Of a stretch of 60,160 bases of DNA, positions 43,353 through 51,832 are shown piece by piece; position 1 is the stretch's first letter, and the number at the start of each line of letters is the position of its first letter. The notes below the pieces were generated by a model. The model had not been told where the DNA came from. It searched no databases and saw only the letters and a list, made by a program, of their open reading frames with translations. The stretch lies in assembly GCA_027452005.1 (NCBI GenBank), contig DAIDHF010000009.1, positions 1-60,160 on the forward strand, in the 5' to 3' direction. The DNA comes from Acidimicrobiales bacterium. GTDB taxonomy: Bacteria; Actinomycetota; Acidimicrobiia; Acidimicrobiales; JAKAVM01. The position numbers and the translations under genes are program-made.

Positions 43353-44864
43353 GTGCCACTCTATTATCTGACCACACCCATCTTTTATGTAAACGATGTC
43401 CCCCACATCGGTCACGCATATACGGCGGTAAACGCCGACGCACTTGCCCGATGGCACCGTCTCATAGGAGACGAGGTATTTTTCCTTACAGGCACCGACG
43501 AACACGGGCTGAAAGTTGCCAGGTCTGCCCAGGAGCACAACTGCACTCCGCAGGAGTGGACTGACACCACTTCAGCCAGGTTTTCCGAAACCTGGAAGCG
43601 TCTCAACATCTCAAATGACGACTTTATACGCACTACAGAGAAAAGGCATCATTTGGCTGTTAAGACTTTCCTAGAGCGTATACGAGATCGGGGCTACATA
43701 TATGTCGGGGAGTACGAGGGCCTCTACTGCGTGGGCTGCGAGGCCTACTATGGAGAGGGCGAGCTGGAGGCCGGAAGTCTCTGCCCAATTCACAAAAGAC
43801 CAGCTGAAGTACTCCGAGAGGAGAACTATTTTTTCAAGCTAAGTGCCTTCCAAGAGGCTTTGCTGGACTTTTACACGGCAAATCCCCAGGTCATTAGACC
43901 CCAGTCGAAGCTTAATGAGGCCCTGGGATTTATTCGAGGGGGGCTAGAGGATTTTTCGATCTCCCGGAACAAGAAGTCCGTGTCTTGGGGGGTAGAGATT
44001 CCCTGGGATCGGGCCCATGTGGTTTACGTATGGACAGATGCCCTGGTCAACTACCTAACGGCTCTTGGATACGGGCAGGAGGATGGGCGTTGGGAGTCAT
44101 GGTGGCCCGCCGTTCACCACTTGCTCGGCAAGGATATCCTTCGGTTTCACGGGGTGTACTGGCCAGCCATGTGTATGGCGGCCGGAATTGATCCACCTGG
44201 GCATCTCCAGGTGCATGGCTGGCTCTTGGTTGGGGGTGAAAAGATGGCCAAGTCAAGGCTCAATCAGATCTTCCCGGGAGACCTGGCCGACGAGTTCGGG
44301 GTCGACGGGTTACGCTACCATCTGCTGCGGGATAACCCGTTGGGACCAGACGGGGACTTTACCTATGAAGCAATGACCCAGCGGTACAACTCGGACCTGG
44401 CAAATAATTTTGGCAATCTCCTGTCTAGGGTTGCCACGGTTATCGAGAAAGGGTGTGGGGGAGTCGGCCCGGCTCCAAACCCCAGCTCGAACCTGAAGGG
44501 CGAGGTTGAGTCCCACCTAGGGGTCGTCATTGAGGCCTGGGGGCGGAACTCCCCAAGCGAGGGCCTAGAAGCTACCTGGAAGCTAATTCAGTTGGCTAAC
44601 GCTTCTCTCGAGGCGACCGAACCCTGGAAGATGCAGTCAGGCCCACAACTGGATCTTGTAATGGGCGATGCCTTGGAAATTCTCCGGATTGTCGCGATCT
44701 TGGCAAGTCCGGCCATGCCGGGGGCCTGCCAGGTTCTATGGGATGCTATTGGACTTGAGGGAAGTCCTGGAAGTGCCCAAATACCTCAAGACCTGAAATG
44801 GGGAGGATATTGTGGGGGGATTCAAGTTACCCGAAGGTCCCCTCTGTTTCCTCGAAAAAAATAG
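43353..44864 (+). CDS. metG: Methionyl-tRNA synthetase
   Basis: Class I synthetase that charges tRNA-Met. The HIGH-equivalent motif is in PIFYVNDVPHIGHAYTA, the Zn-knuckle CVGCEAYYGEGEL ... SLCPIHKR has the C-x2-C / C-x2-H single-knuckle arrangement, and the KMSKS-equivalent is GGEKMAKSRLN. The anticodon-binding helical domain follows and the protein ends with the usual LFPRKK segment, so it is complete at 503 residues. There is no C-terminal EMAP/tRNA-binding domain. GTG start; a leaderless transcript is possible (TAACCT about 8 bases upstream). Confidence 0.96.
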   Translation: MPLYYLTTPIFYVNDVPHIGHAYTAVNADALARWHRLIGDEVFFLTGTDEHGLKVARSAQEHNCTPQEWTDTTSARFSETWKRLNISNDDFIRTTEKRHHLAVKTFLERIRDRGYIYVGEYEGLYCVGCEAYYGEGELEAGSLCPIHKRPAEVLREENYFFKLSAFQEALLDFYTANPQVIRPQSKLNEALGFIRGGLEDFSISRNKKSVSWGVEIPWDRAHVVYVWTDALVNYLTALGYGQEDGRWESWWPAVHHLLGKDILRFHGVYWPAMCMAAGIDPPGHLQVHGWLLVGGEKMAKSRLNQIFPGDLADEFGVDGLRYHLLRDNPLGPDGDFTYEAMTQRYNSDLANNFGNLLSRVATVIEKGCGGVGPAPNPSSNLKGEVESHLGVVIEAWGRNSPSEGLEATWKLIQLANASLEATEPWKMQSGPQLDLVMGDALEILRIVAILASPAMPGACQVLWDAIGLEGSPGSAQIPQDLKWGGYCGGIQVTRRSPLFPRKK

Positions 44865-44958
44865 CCAGCCTGCATACGTCTTAGAGTCGACTCCTCTTAT
44901 TATCTGCCTAGGTCGCTCTTGTAGAAGTTCTCGATATTTGGTTGGAGGACATAAATAT

Positions 44959-45726
44959 TTACACCTTGGGATAAACTCGAAAAGTACTCTGTTCATGTCG
45001 GCTGGTTGAAGGGGAATTTAGATTAACCACTAGGGAAGTAGAAAGTATTTCTTCAAGGGTACCCTCTAGATAACCTTCAAAGAAATAATCTAAGGGCGCA
45101 ACAGCATCAAAATCCGACAAGAACCCGGAGTTTAGTGTAACTATTCCATGTCCATCAGTTGCGATTGTGAATTCAAATTTACCAAGCCCTGCTGTAGCAT
45201 CATACTCAGACCAGAGTGCTAGTTTCTTGTCCAGAGTATTCAGTGCGGCATGTACCCGTCTGCATTCATTTACGAAATCTCGTCCCCAGTCGTGTCCAAT
45301 ATAAAGTCCAACTTCTTTCAGGGACTCAATCCGGTTATTTTCTGGAATGTTACTTACCAACTTGTCGAAGATTGTGTGAATTGTCGCCACCCTAAGAGAC
45401 ACGTTACGAATCGCACCCTTGTGCATTATTCCACTTATTGGATCACTTGTTACACTAGGGAGAATCTTATTGATAAGAATGTATTGATCAGAGATATCTT
45501 CATGAAGATTCGCAAACTTCCTCAGAAGAAAAGCGATAGCAAGAATGAAAAATACCGCACCAAAACTCAGCCCCGCCACTGTCCGGTGAGAACTTGGAAT
45601 CGCTGGAAGTACGAAATAGGCCACTATTGGAATTGCCACTCCACCTACAATTGCCCACGCTTCAGGCCGTGAGAACTCCCGCGAGGAAGGTTGCTTAGGA
45701 TCTGGAGTTTCGGTCAACCAATTCAC
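44959..45726 (-). CDS. Membrane-anchored protein with possible V4R-like domain
   Basis: A 255-residue protein with an N-terminal hydrophilic stretch, two hydrophobic helices (about residues 25-45 and 50-70; AWAIVGGVAIPIVAYFVL, GAVFFILAIAFLL), and a cytosolic domain. The C-terminal pattern of GLYIGHDWG, WSEYDATAGLGKFEF and PLDYFFEGYLEGTLEEIL is reminiscent of the V4R/heme-NO-like small-molecule-binding fold, but this is a weak resemblance. The base composition is lower in GC than its neighbours. It overlaps the asparaginase end by 32 bases, so they are likely co-transcribed. The function is unknown. Confidence 0.6.
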   Translation of the reverse strand: MNWLTETPDPKQPSSREFSRPEAWAIVGGVAIPIVAYFVLPAIPSSHRTVAGLSFGAVFFILAIAFLLRKFANLHEDISDQYILINKILPSVTSDPISGIMHKGAIRNVSLRVATIHTIFDKLVSNIPENNRIESLKEVGLYIGHDWGRDFVNECRRVHAALNTLDKKLALWSEYDATAGLGKFEFTIATDGHGIVTLNSGFLSDFDAVAPLDYFFEGYLEGTLEEILSTSLVVNLNSPSTSRHEQSTFRVYPKV

Positions 45727-46780
45727 CAGCGATATTTCTAAAAAGAATCTCCTTAAACTCGTCGAAGTTATCGGTCTGACCGAGTGCCCACATAACCTTT
45801 ACCACAGCCACCTCGGGCAGAATTGACGGTAAAAGTATGCCTCCGGCCTCGCGAAATTCAACTGTGGACTCGTACGTCGCTTGAATTCTCTGTACTCCTT
45901 CCCCGATAGTTCCAACTACGATCGCTCCCGATTCAATACATCTAGTGGTGAAGGCCGCAAGCGAGAAATCTGAAGAGCTTCCGGGTCCAGTCTGAGACGG
46001 GTACAATTCAATTACCACGACCCGCTTTGAATGGAGCGCTACCAGTTCACTAAAATCTCTCAACGGGCACCCGGGGTACAACTTTACAAATAACACGCTC
46101 TCGTCGATTGAAAGGTTTGTGGTTTTTAGGGGTTGTCTCGGCGGGATTGGCCTGAAATGACTTAGCTTGCCTTCGGTAACTCTGGCTAGCGGCTCCAGGC
46201 CAATGGATTGGAAGGCTTGACCTCCGGCCCTTTGCTTTCTAACGCGTGTACCTAGATGAATAAGACTGGGTTTGTTCAACGTTCCGGAGAATGAAACGTA
46301 AACACCTTCCGGTAGCCCCAGGGCTGCAGTAACGGCATCAAAGTAATTGGTAGCAGCGTCCGAGTCTGGCTCAGAAAGGGGCCTATTAGCCCCGGTGAGA
46401 ACAACGGGTATCGGTAGATCGGCTAGCAAGAAGGACAACCCTGCTGAACTATATGCCAACGTGTCAGTTCCATGGAGGATTACTACCGCATCTAACTCTT
46501 GAGAATCAGCAAGAGATTTCACCGACCGGGCTATAGTCAACCAGTCACCCGGGGTAAAGTCCTCAGATAGTTTCCGTAGCGGAACTTCAACTGTGGCACT
46601 AGAAATGGATGAGACAATTCGCCGCTCAGGTAACGAAGAAACTCGTAGGACGTCGTTTTCGTCCCCTTGAGCTCCAATGGTGCCTCCGGTAAGGATTATA
46701 CCTAACTTGCGGTCAGCCATACCGATTTGACCATCTTGAATATGAAGGTTGCCGTAGTGGGCCATCTTGACATGATACAT
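45695..46780 (-). CDS. ansA: Type I L-asparaginase
   Basis: Hydrolyses asparagine to aspartate and ammonia. The first catalytic motif is GIILTGGTIGAQG and the second VILHGTDTLAYSSA (Thr-Asp pair); LTGANRPLSEPDSDAATN and the C-terminal VVGTIGEGVQ also fit. Length 361 with an ATG at 46780, but an in-frame ATG at 46720 removes a poorly conserved 20-residue N-terminus and puts the catalytic motif at the usual distance from the start. A signal peptide is not seen, so the enzyme is cytoplasmic. The region upstream contains a 29-base inverted repeat. Confidence 0.9.
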   Translation of the reverse strand: MYHVKMAHYGNLHIQDGQIGMADRKLGIILTGGTIGAQGDENDVLRVSSLPERRIVSSISSATVEVPLRKLSEDFTPGDWLTIARSVKSLADSQELDAVVILHGTDTLAYSSAGLSFLLADLPIPVVLTGANRPLSEPDSDAATNYFDAVTAALGLPEGVYVSFSGTLNKPSLIHLGTRVRKQRAGGQAFQSIGLEPLARVTEGKLSHFRPIPPRQPLKTTNLSIDESVLFVKLYPGCPLRDFSELVALHSKRVVVIELYPSQTGPGSSSDFSLAAFTTRCIESGAIVVGTIGEGVQRIQATYESTVEFREAGGILLPSILPEVAVVKVMWALGQTDNFDEFKEILFRNIAGELVDRNSRS

Positions 46781-46785
46781 CTTAG

Positions 46786-46814
46786 GTAGGACATTAGGTT
46801 GGCTTATGTCCTAC
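46786..46814 (-). repeat. Inverted repeat between methyltransferase and asparaginase
   Basis: GTAGGACAT (46786-46794) and ATGTCCTAC (46806-46814) are perfect 9-base arms with 11 bases between. It lies directly in front of the upstream asparaginase start and could be an operator or an mRNA hairpin. No T run follows. Confidence 0.6.
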
Positions 46815-47461
46815 TAGCCTCGAAGGTGGGCCTCTAAGATGACATGAGGTTCGACGGGGATCCAAAACTTGGCCGCCTTGAAGCGAAATCTACGTTCGCT
46901 GGTTACATCAAATCCACAATCGGCAATAACTTGTGGGGTATTGCGGTTGCAGTTGCAACCTCCAAGTAGTCTTGGCCACAATCTATTAGCAAAATCTTGC
47001 CTGGCCGCCTCTTTGGGAGCCTCTGAGCGTACATGCTCATATACTGTAAGAAATCCAGATGGCTTGAGTACCCGACGTGCCTCGGCCAGGGCAGCAATAG
47101 GATTGGCAATTGAACACAAGACTAAGGAAAATACAACCACGTCTGCCCAACCATTGTCTATCGGTAGACTATTGGAATCGCCCCTTAGGACCTCAATTGA
47201 CAGCCCTTTCGAATTCCTAATTCTGTCTGCTTCCTGCTCAGCCTTCGCAGCCAGATAGGGCTCAGGCTCAAGAGCTTTTATATGATCAACCTGGTCTGGG
47301 TAGAACTTGAAATTCGAACCCAATCCAGCTCCGATTTCAACCACGTTTCCATGAACGTGCTCTAGAAGTTCTCTCCTATGATCGGCACTTCCGGCCCGGT
47401 CGGCCACAGGGGAACACAGCTTCCAGAACCGAGCAAATATTGGATGGGATAAATTTGACAT
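46814..47461 (-). CDS. Class I SAM-dependent methyltransferase
   Basis: A 215-residue Methyltransf_11-type protein. Motif I is VVEIGAGLGSNFKFY (about residues 37-51), the acidic loop ALEPEPYLAA follows, and motif IV/post-I elements are ADVVVFSLVLCSIANP and EARRVLKPSGFLTVYEHV. The sequence resembles small thiopurine-/phosphatidylethanolamine-type methylases, but the substrate cannot be assigned. ATG start, 28 bases from the divergent tatD start. It is the first gene of a probable minus-strand unit with asparaginase and the two-TM protein. Confidence 0.85.
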   Translation of the reverse strand: MSNLSHPIFARFWKLCSPVADRAGSADHRRELLEHVHGNVVEIGAGLGSNFKFYPDQVDHIKALEPEPYLAAKAEQEADRIRNSKGLSIEVLRGDSNSLPIDNGWADVVVFSLVLCSIANPIAALAEARRVLKPSGFLTVYEHVRSEAPKEAARQDFANRLWPRLLGGCNCNRNTPQVIADCGFDVTSERRFRFKAAKFWIPVEPHVILEAHLRG

Positions 47462-47489
47462 CTTCCAAGTATACTAGGAGATTACTACC

Positions 47490-48272
47490 ATGTGGTTCGA
47501 CAGTCACTGCCATCTTCAAGACCAGTATTTATCGGATAGCGATAGTGTACAAGTCTCTCTCGATGAGGCCTACAACGAGGGAGTTGTTCAAGTTGTCTGT
47601 GTGGGAACCGACCATGAAACTTCAATGCAAGCTCTCGACATAGCCACGACACACGATCAGGTTTGGGCCAGCGTGGGGCTACATCCCCACGAGGCCAAAT
47701 CTAACGACGAATGGATCATTCCCCTAGTCAACTCCCTTGAACGGGCGACTCGGGAAAAGTTAGTCGGGTTGGGCGAGACCGGACTGGATTACTACTACGA
47801 GCATTCGCCCCGGAATCTTCAAAAGGAGTCTTTCCTGAGACAAGTTGGTTACGCGAGAGACCTCGATCTAACCCTGGTAGTCCACACGAGGGATGCCTGG
47901 GATGATACTCTTGAGATTCTTGGACAAGAAGGTAGGCCCGATCGGGTTGTCATACACTGCTTTACCGGCGGACCAGATGAGGCCAAGAGATGTCTGGATC
48001 TTGGAGCCTGGATATCGCTTTCGGGTATAGTAACCTTCCCAAAGTCACAAGACGTTCAACAAGCAGCGAGAATTGTCCCACTAGATAAACTCTTACTTGA
48101 AACAGATTCGCCGTTTTTGGCTCCAACGCCCTATAGGGGAAAACCCAACAGTCCTCGCAATGTTGCTCGAGTGGGGGAGTTTGTGGCCAATCTCAGAGGG
48201 TTAGATCCAAAGGATCTGGCCCAAATTACCTTTGAGAATACGTGTCGCGCGTTTTCAATCTCACCGGTCTAA
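47490..48272 (+). CDS. tatD: TatD-family metal-dependent DNase
   Basis: A 260-residue TIM-barrel hydrolase. Metal ligands are seen in FDSHCHLQD, GLGETGLDYYY, VVHTRDAWDD, VIHCFTGG and ETDSPFLAP. TatD enzymes cleave DNA exonucleolytically and act in DNA quality control. A TATACT (47470-47475) and AGGAG (47476-47480) precede the ATG. It is followed after 18 bases by rsmA and then ispE, the tatD-(rnmV)-rsmA-ispE order common in actinobacteria, here without rnmV. Confidence 0.94.
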   Translation: MWFDSHCHLQDQYLSDSDSVQVSLDEAYNEGVVQVVCVGTDHETSMQALDIATTHDQVWASVGLHPHEAKSNDEWIIPLVNSLERATREKLVGLGETGLDYYYEHSPRNLQKESFLRQVGYARDLDLTLVVHTRDAWDDTLEILGQEGRPDRVVIHCFTGGPDEAKRCLDLGAWISLSGIVTFPKSQDVQQAARIVPLDKLLLETDSPFLAPTPYRGKPNSPRNVARVGEFVANLRGLDPKDLAQITFENTCRAFSISPV

Positions 48273-48290
48273 AAGGGCACATACTTTCTA

Positions 48291-49229
48291 ATGCTGTCCA
48301 AGTCCCAGGTGGTCGAGTTGCTCAATTCCTACAACGCGACCCCGTCTTTGGCACTCGGTCAGAACTTCCTGGTTGACTCCAATGCGTTAGAGAAGATCGT
48401 AAATTTGGCTAAGGTGGGTGTGGGCGACTACGTGGTAGAGATTGGGACTGGACTTGCCAGCCTCACCATGGCCTTAGCCCGACGGGGGGCACGAGTTGTG
48501 AGCCTGGAAAAGGATCGCACCCTGTTTCAGGTTGCGCGAGGCATAATTAGTGAGGCCCAGTTATTGGTGGAGGGTGCTCAACCTTTCGACCCAGGCAAAG
48601 TAGTCTTGAAAAGCCAGGATGCCATGAAATACGACTGGACCGAGCTAAATAGCCTTTTGCATCCAGACCCGATGAGGGTTACAGTCAGTGACCCAGATGA
48701 GGCTTATTGTAGCTGGACCTGTGTGTCCAATCTTCCCTATAACATTGCTACCCCACTAATCATAGGCATTCTCGAAAGAGTCCCGGAAGTTGCTCGTCTC
48801 GTGGTTCTTGTCCAAAATGAGGTCGCCCAGAGACTGTGCGCGCTCACGTCTCCGGTAATATCTCAAAAGAATAGATTGAATTTATCTAAATCGATTGGGG
48901 CTGTATCGCTAAAGGTGGCCTATTACGGGAATGCCAAGGCTGTCTATAACCTGCCCCCTGATGTGTTCTACCCAAAGCCTAACGTTCAATCAACCCTAAT
49001 AGAGATCTCGCGACACAAAGTGCCACCGGTTGCCCTCCAACGGGCAACCTCGAGGCAGTTGTTCGAACTCGTCGAGCACGGCTTTGCTACGAGAAGGAAG
49101 ATGCTCAGTAACTCCCTAGCTGGGCTCGTCGGTACGGCAGAATTTCAAGCCGCTCAGATTGACCCGGCTCGTCGTCCGGAGGAGTTGAGTCTTGAGGACT
49201 GGGTCAGGCTGGCCAACTCTATATATTAG
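48291..49229 (+). CDS. rsmA: 16S rRNA dimethyladenosine transferase (KsgA)
   Basis: RsmA dimethylates A1518 and A1519 in 16S rRNA, a late assembly checkpoint. Characteristic motifs are LGQNFLVDSNALEKIV, EIGTGLASLTMALARRGARV (SAM site) and the catalytic NLPYNIATPLI. Length 312 is slightly above average because of an insert before the NLPY motif. ATG start. The end overlaps the longest possible ispE frame by 38 bases. Confidence 0.95.
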   Translation: MLSKSQVVELLNSYNATPSLALGQNFLVDSNALEKIVNLAKVGVGDYVVEIGTGLASLTMALARRGARVVSLEKDRTLFQVARGIISEAQLLVEGAQPFDPGKVVLKSQDAMKYDWTELNSLLHPDPMRVTVSDPDEAYCSWTCVSNLPYNIATPLIIGILERVPEVARLVVLVQNEVAQRLCALTSPVISQKNRLNLSKSIGAVSLKVAYYGNAKAVYNLPPDVFYPKPNVQSTLIEISRHKVPPVALQRATSRQLFELVEHGFATRRKMLSNSLAGLVGTAEFQAAQIDPARRPEELSLEDWVRLANSIY

Positions 49230-49287
49230 GACGGTCACTGACTTAGGTTATCGGGTTGAAGATCAAAAAGCTATAGTGGTCAAAGCC

Positions 49288-50130
49288 ATGGATCCCACTG
49301 TTGAACTTGCCCGGGCGAAGCTGACCGTGTCCCTAAAGATCACGGGTACGCGCTCGGATGGCTATCACCTGATCGACTCAGAAATGATCTCACTAGATTT
49401 AGCCGATCGTTTGGATATTGCTCCGGGAACGGGACTGGAAATCGTTTGCAAGTATCCCCGCTCCGAGCGCCAGGACAGATCTAATGAACAGATGGATGTG
49501 GTAAGCGACGGCTCCAACCTCGTGGCTCGGGCCCTAAATTTGGTGGGAAAGTCTGCCCGGGTGAGGCTAGAAAAGAATATTCCACCAGGGGCAGGTCTTG
49601 GAGGGGGTTCGGCGGACGCGGCCGCAATACTTCGTTGGGCGAGAGTTTTTGAACCAGAGATCGCACTTGAACTCGGGGCGGACGTACCATTTTGCCTTGC
49701 AGGGGGTAGGGCCAGAGTGTCTGGTATTGGAGACATCCTAGAGCCCCTCGCCTATTTTGACAGATACTTTGTCTTACTCACTCCGCCTTTTGGGGTATCT
49801 ACCAAAGACGTATACCGGTCCTATGACGACTTGAGGGCTCCAGATTCCGGAAACCTAAACGACCTGGAAATAGCTGCACTCAACGTGGAACCCAGATTGG
49901 GCCACTGGCAAGAAGAGCTAGGGGTTCTTACCCATCAACAGCCCGTTCTGGCAGGAAGTGGATCAACGTGGTTTGTCGAACTATTTAGCAAGGAAGAGTT
50001 TGATGCTCTCAAGCAACAAACTGGGACTCTCGTCGCGGAGTACTTGAGTCAAGGTGTCATGTTGACCTTCGCCAGGTCAACCCCACCCCTTACTTACCAG
50101 AAGCTCGTCTCTTCCAGCGGGTTGCCTTGA
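49288..50130 (+). CDS. ispE: 4-diphosphocytidyl-2-C-methyl-D-erythritol kinase
   Basis: IspE phosphorylates CDP-ME, the fourth MEP step, and complements dxr and ispG at the left of the window. It is a GHMP kinase: AKLTVSLKITGTRSDGYHLI at the N-terminus and the ATP loop IPPGAGLGGGSADAAAIL (about residues 94-111). ATG 49288 places the first motif near residue 11, as usual, and gives about 281 residues. An upstream frame open to 49192 overlaps rsmA and adds 32 poorly conserved residues. GTG 49276 is another option. The 3' end overlaps the convergent bS22 gene. Confidence 0.93.
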   Translation: MDPTVELARAKLTVSLKITGTRSDGYHLIDSEMISLDLADRLDIAPGTGLEIVCKYPRSERQDRSNEQMDVVSDGSNLVARALNLVGKSARVRLEKNIPPGAGLGGGSADAAAILRWARVFEPEIALELGADVPFCLAGGRARVSGIGDILEPLAYFDRYFVLLTPPFGVSTKDVYRSYDDLRAPDSGNLNDLEIAALNVEPRLGHWQEELGVLTHQQPVLAGSGSTWFVELFSKEEFDALKQQTGTLVAEYLSQGVMLTFARSTPPLTYQKLVSSSGLP

Positions 50131-50191
50131 GCATCTTCTTGTGCTTTTTTTTGCGCATCCGCTTACGGCGCTTCTTGATTAGTGAACCCAT
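50090..50191 (-). CDS. bS22-type small ribosomal protein (AURKAIP1/COX24 domain)
   Basis: A 33-residue, extremely basic protein: MGSLIKKRRKRMRKKKHKK followed by MLKATRWKRRASGK. It is nearly identical in pattern to the mycobacterial 30S protein bS22 (MGSxIKKRRKRMxKKKH core). ATG at 50191 and TAA at 50090-50092. The gene is too short for standard gene length filters. It is convergent with ispE and overlaps its 3' end by 41 bases. In mycobacteria bS22 binds near the decoding centre. The upstream region has no clear Shine-Dalgarno. Confidence 0.9.
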   Translation of the reverse strand: MGSLIKKRRKRMRKKKHKKMLKATRWKRRASGK

Positions 50192-50318
50192 GTTGACTAG
50201 GCAGGTTAGTCTAAAACCGCCCAGTATTTCCATTTGGCGATAAAATCGCTATCTTGGGCTACTGGCTGGCAAATTCAAGTTGCTGAGACTAAGAAGGCTA
50301 GAATCCCATAAGTTACCT

Positions 50319-50394
50319 TGGCCGGTAGTTCAATTGGCAGAACGCCTGACTTTGGATCAGGAGGTTGGAGGTTCGAGCCCTCCCCGGCCAGCCA
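50319..50394 (+). tRNA. tRNA-Gln (anticodon UUG)
   Basis: TGGCCGG acceptor pairs with CCGGCCA (50384-50390), then discriminator G and encoded CCA (50392-50394). The anticodon stem CCTGA/TCAGG surrounds the loop CTTTGGA, giving TTG as the anticodon. The T arm has the invariant GGTTCGAGCCC region. D arm AGTTCAATTGGCAGA. Confidence 0.95.
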
Positions 50395-50579
50395 GCCTGA
50401 TCAAATTGCCGAGCTTGTGATCGACTTTTTGGATAAATACGCGATCGTCGCCTCAAGAGCATTGTCGTGCTAGTCAATTTTAGCGTGAGACTTACACCAG
50501 TAATTGGCCAAGCATTCAAGGACCAGAAAATTAATGTAATCGCGTTTGGTTTTTGGCGATTTGGGTATAATCTTTCCCG
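50395..50579 (+). promoter_or_regulatory. Intergenic region with leaderless gpx promoter
   Basis: No coding frame is supported here. At its right end TATAAT (50566-50571), a perfect -10, lies 8 bases before the ATG at 50580, so the glutathione-peroxidase mRNA probably starts at its initiator codon. The -35 is weak (TTTGGT around 50545). The remaining 160 bases hold nothing I can name. Confidence 0.6.
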
Positions 50580-51071
50580 ATGAGCATTTATGACTACCAA
50601 ATTCAACGGCTAGATGGATCTCCCGGTAATTTAGCCGAGTTCAAGGGTCAGGGGTTGCTAGTGGTAAACGTGGCCTCCAAGTGTGGACTCACGCCGCAGT
50701 ATGAAGGACTCGAACAACTTCACAAGACTTATTCTAGCCAGGGATTTAGTGTTCTTGGATTTCCGTGTAACCAATTCATGGGGCAAGAGCCTGGAACTGC
50801 GGAGGAAATTCAGGAGTTTTGCTCGGCTACTTACGGAGTAACGTTCCCGATGTTCGAGAAGATCGAGGTGAACGGGGACGGGCGTCACCCATTATATCAA
50901 GAATTGACCAAGGTACCCGATGCCGACGGTGATGGCGGTGACGTAAAGTGGAACTTTGAGAAGTTCGCGATCGGACGGTCAGGAGAGGTGGTTGCACGAC
51001 TTAGACCTCAAGTTGAGCCTCTTGACGGAGCGCTCATATCAATTGTGGAGAAACTGCTAGCTGAAGATTAG
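50580..51071 (+). CDS. Glutathione peroxidase-family thiol peroxidase
   Basis: A 163-residue GPx-fold peroxidase that reduces hydroperoxides using a Cys, most likely with thioredoxin. The peroxidatic Cys is in VASKCGLTPQY (about residue 36), so it is a cysteine not selenocysteine enzyme. The GFPCNQFMGQEPG block (resolving Cys and catalytic Gln) and the WNFEKFAIGRSGEVV motif with catalytic Trp/Asn are present. Length is normal. ATG start from a leaderless promoter. Confidence 0.94.
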   Translation: MSIYDYQIQRLDGSPGNLAEFKGQGLLVVNVASKCGLTPQYEGLEQLHKTYSSQGFSVLGFPCNQFMGQEPGTAEEIQEFCSATYGVTFPMFEKIEVNGDGRHPLYQELTKVPDADGDGGDVKWNFEKFAIGRSGEVVARLRPQVEPLDGALISIVEKLLAED

Positions 51072-51119
51072 TCGATAGGCCTCCAATCTAGACACTTGAG
51101 CGCGAATATATTTTAGCCA

Positions 51120-51827
51120 GTGGATTACAAAAGAATGTTTGTAGCGCTCGCGCTGGTGTTTCTTTGTTCTCATTGTTCGACAACTCGACCATCGAGAGTA
51201 TCTGGGGGGCCAAGCTCCAAAAGGCAGATTTATAGGCTTACCTCCCAGCAGGTTCCACCACTAGGTAGTGTCTTGGCAACCCCTTCAGGGATGACCTTGT
51301 ACAAGTACGCCTTAGACAGCCCCGGGATCTCTCGGTGTACGGGCACGTGCGCAACTATCTGGCCCCCGCTAAGGGTCAATGCGGGAAAACGCTACGGTCT
51401 TGCTAGAGGTATCTCAGGTGTCCTCTCAACGATCTTGTCCAATAAAGGCCATGTTCAGCTTACATACGACGGCTTTCCGCTCTATGAATTCAGCGGTGAT
51501 CCTTCACCAAGACGCGCATATGGGAATAACCTAGGCGGGGTTTGGCAGGCCGTTGTTGTATCTCCACCTCAATCTAGTACTAGCTCAAGTTCTTCTCAGC
51601 CCGGCCAAGCAACTTTGGTAACTGGGCAACCAGGTGTACCGTCAACTCGACCAGTGGTAACCGTGACCACGACAACTAGTGTTGCCCCGCAAGCCCTGCC
51701 GGTTCTTACCACCTCAACGCTAGTTCCCACGACGGCAACGAGTCCGGTGTCGGTGCCAATCCCTCAACCTACAACTCCAAGTCCACCTCCGACCGTTTCA
51801 AGTTCAACTACCAGTCAGGTAAAATAG
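51120..51827 (+). CDS. COG4315-type lipoprotein with Ser/Thr/Pro-rich tail
   Basis: A 235-residue exported lipoprotein. The N-terminus has a short basic start and lipobox-like ALVFLCSHC, so lipidation is likely. The 'secreted repeat of unknown function' motifs are visible: TLYKYALDSPG, then CTGTCATIWPPL, and PLYEFSGDPSP (Y-x-[FWY]-x2-D pattern). From about residue 145 it is a long Thr/Ser/Pro/Val-rich region, perhaps a wall-spanning linker. GTG 51120 is 7 bases after TATATT (51107-51112), consistent with a leaderless start. Function is unknown. Confidence 0.82.
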   Translation: MDYKRMFVALALVFLCSHCSTTRPSRVSGGPSSKRQIYRLTSQQVPPLGSVLATPSGMTLYKYALDSPGISRCTGTCATIWPPLRVNAGKRYGLARGISGVLSTILSNKGHVQLTYDGFPLYEFSGDPSPRRAYGNNLGGVWQAVVVSPPQSSTSSSSSQPGQATLVTGQPGVPSTRPVVTVTTTTSVAPQALPVLTTSTLVPTTATSPVSVPIPQPTTPSPPPTVSSSTTSQVK

Positions 51828-51832
51828 AGAGT

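Noticed and set aside
50313..50606. Minus-strand frame covering tRNA-Gln and the gpx promoter
   Set aside because: It is antisense to a clear tRNA.
50580..51071. Selenocysteine in the glutathione peroxidase
   Set aside because: The active-site codon is TGT (Cys), with no in-frame TGA.
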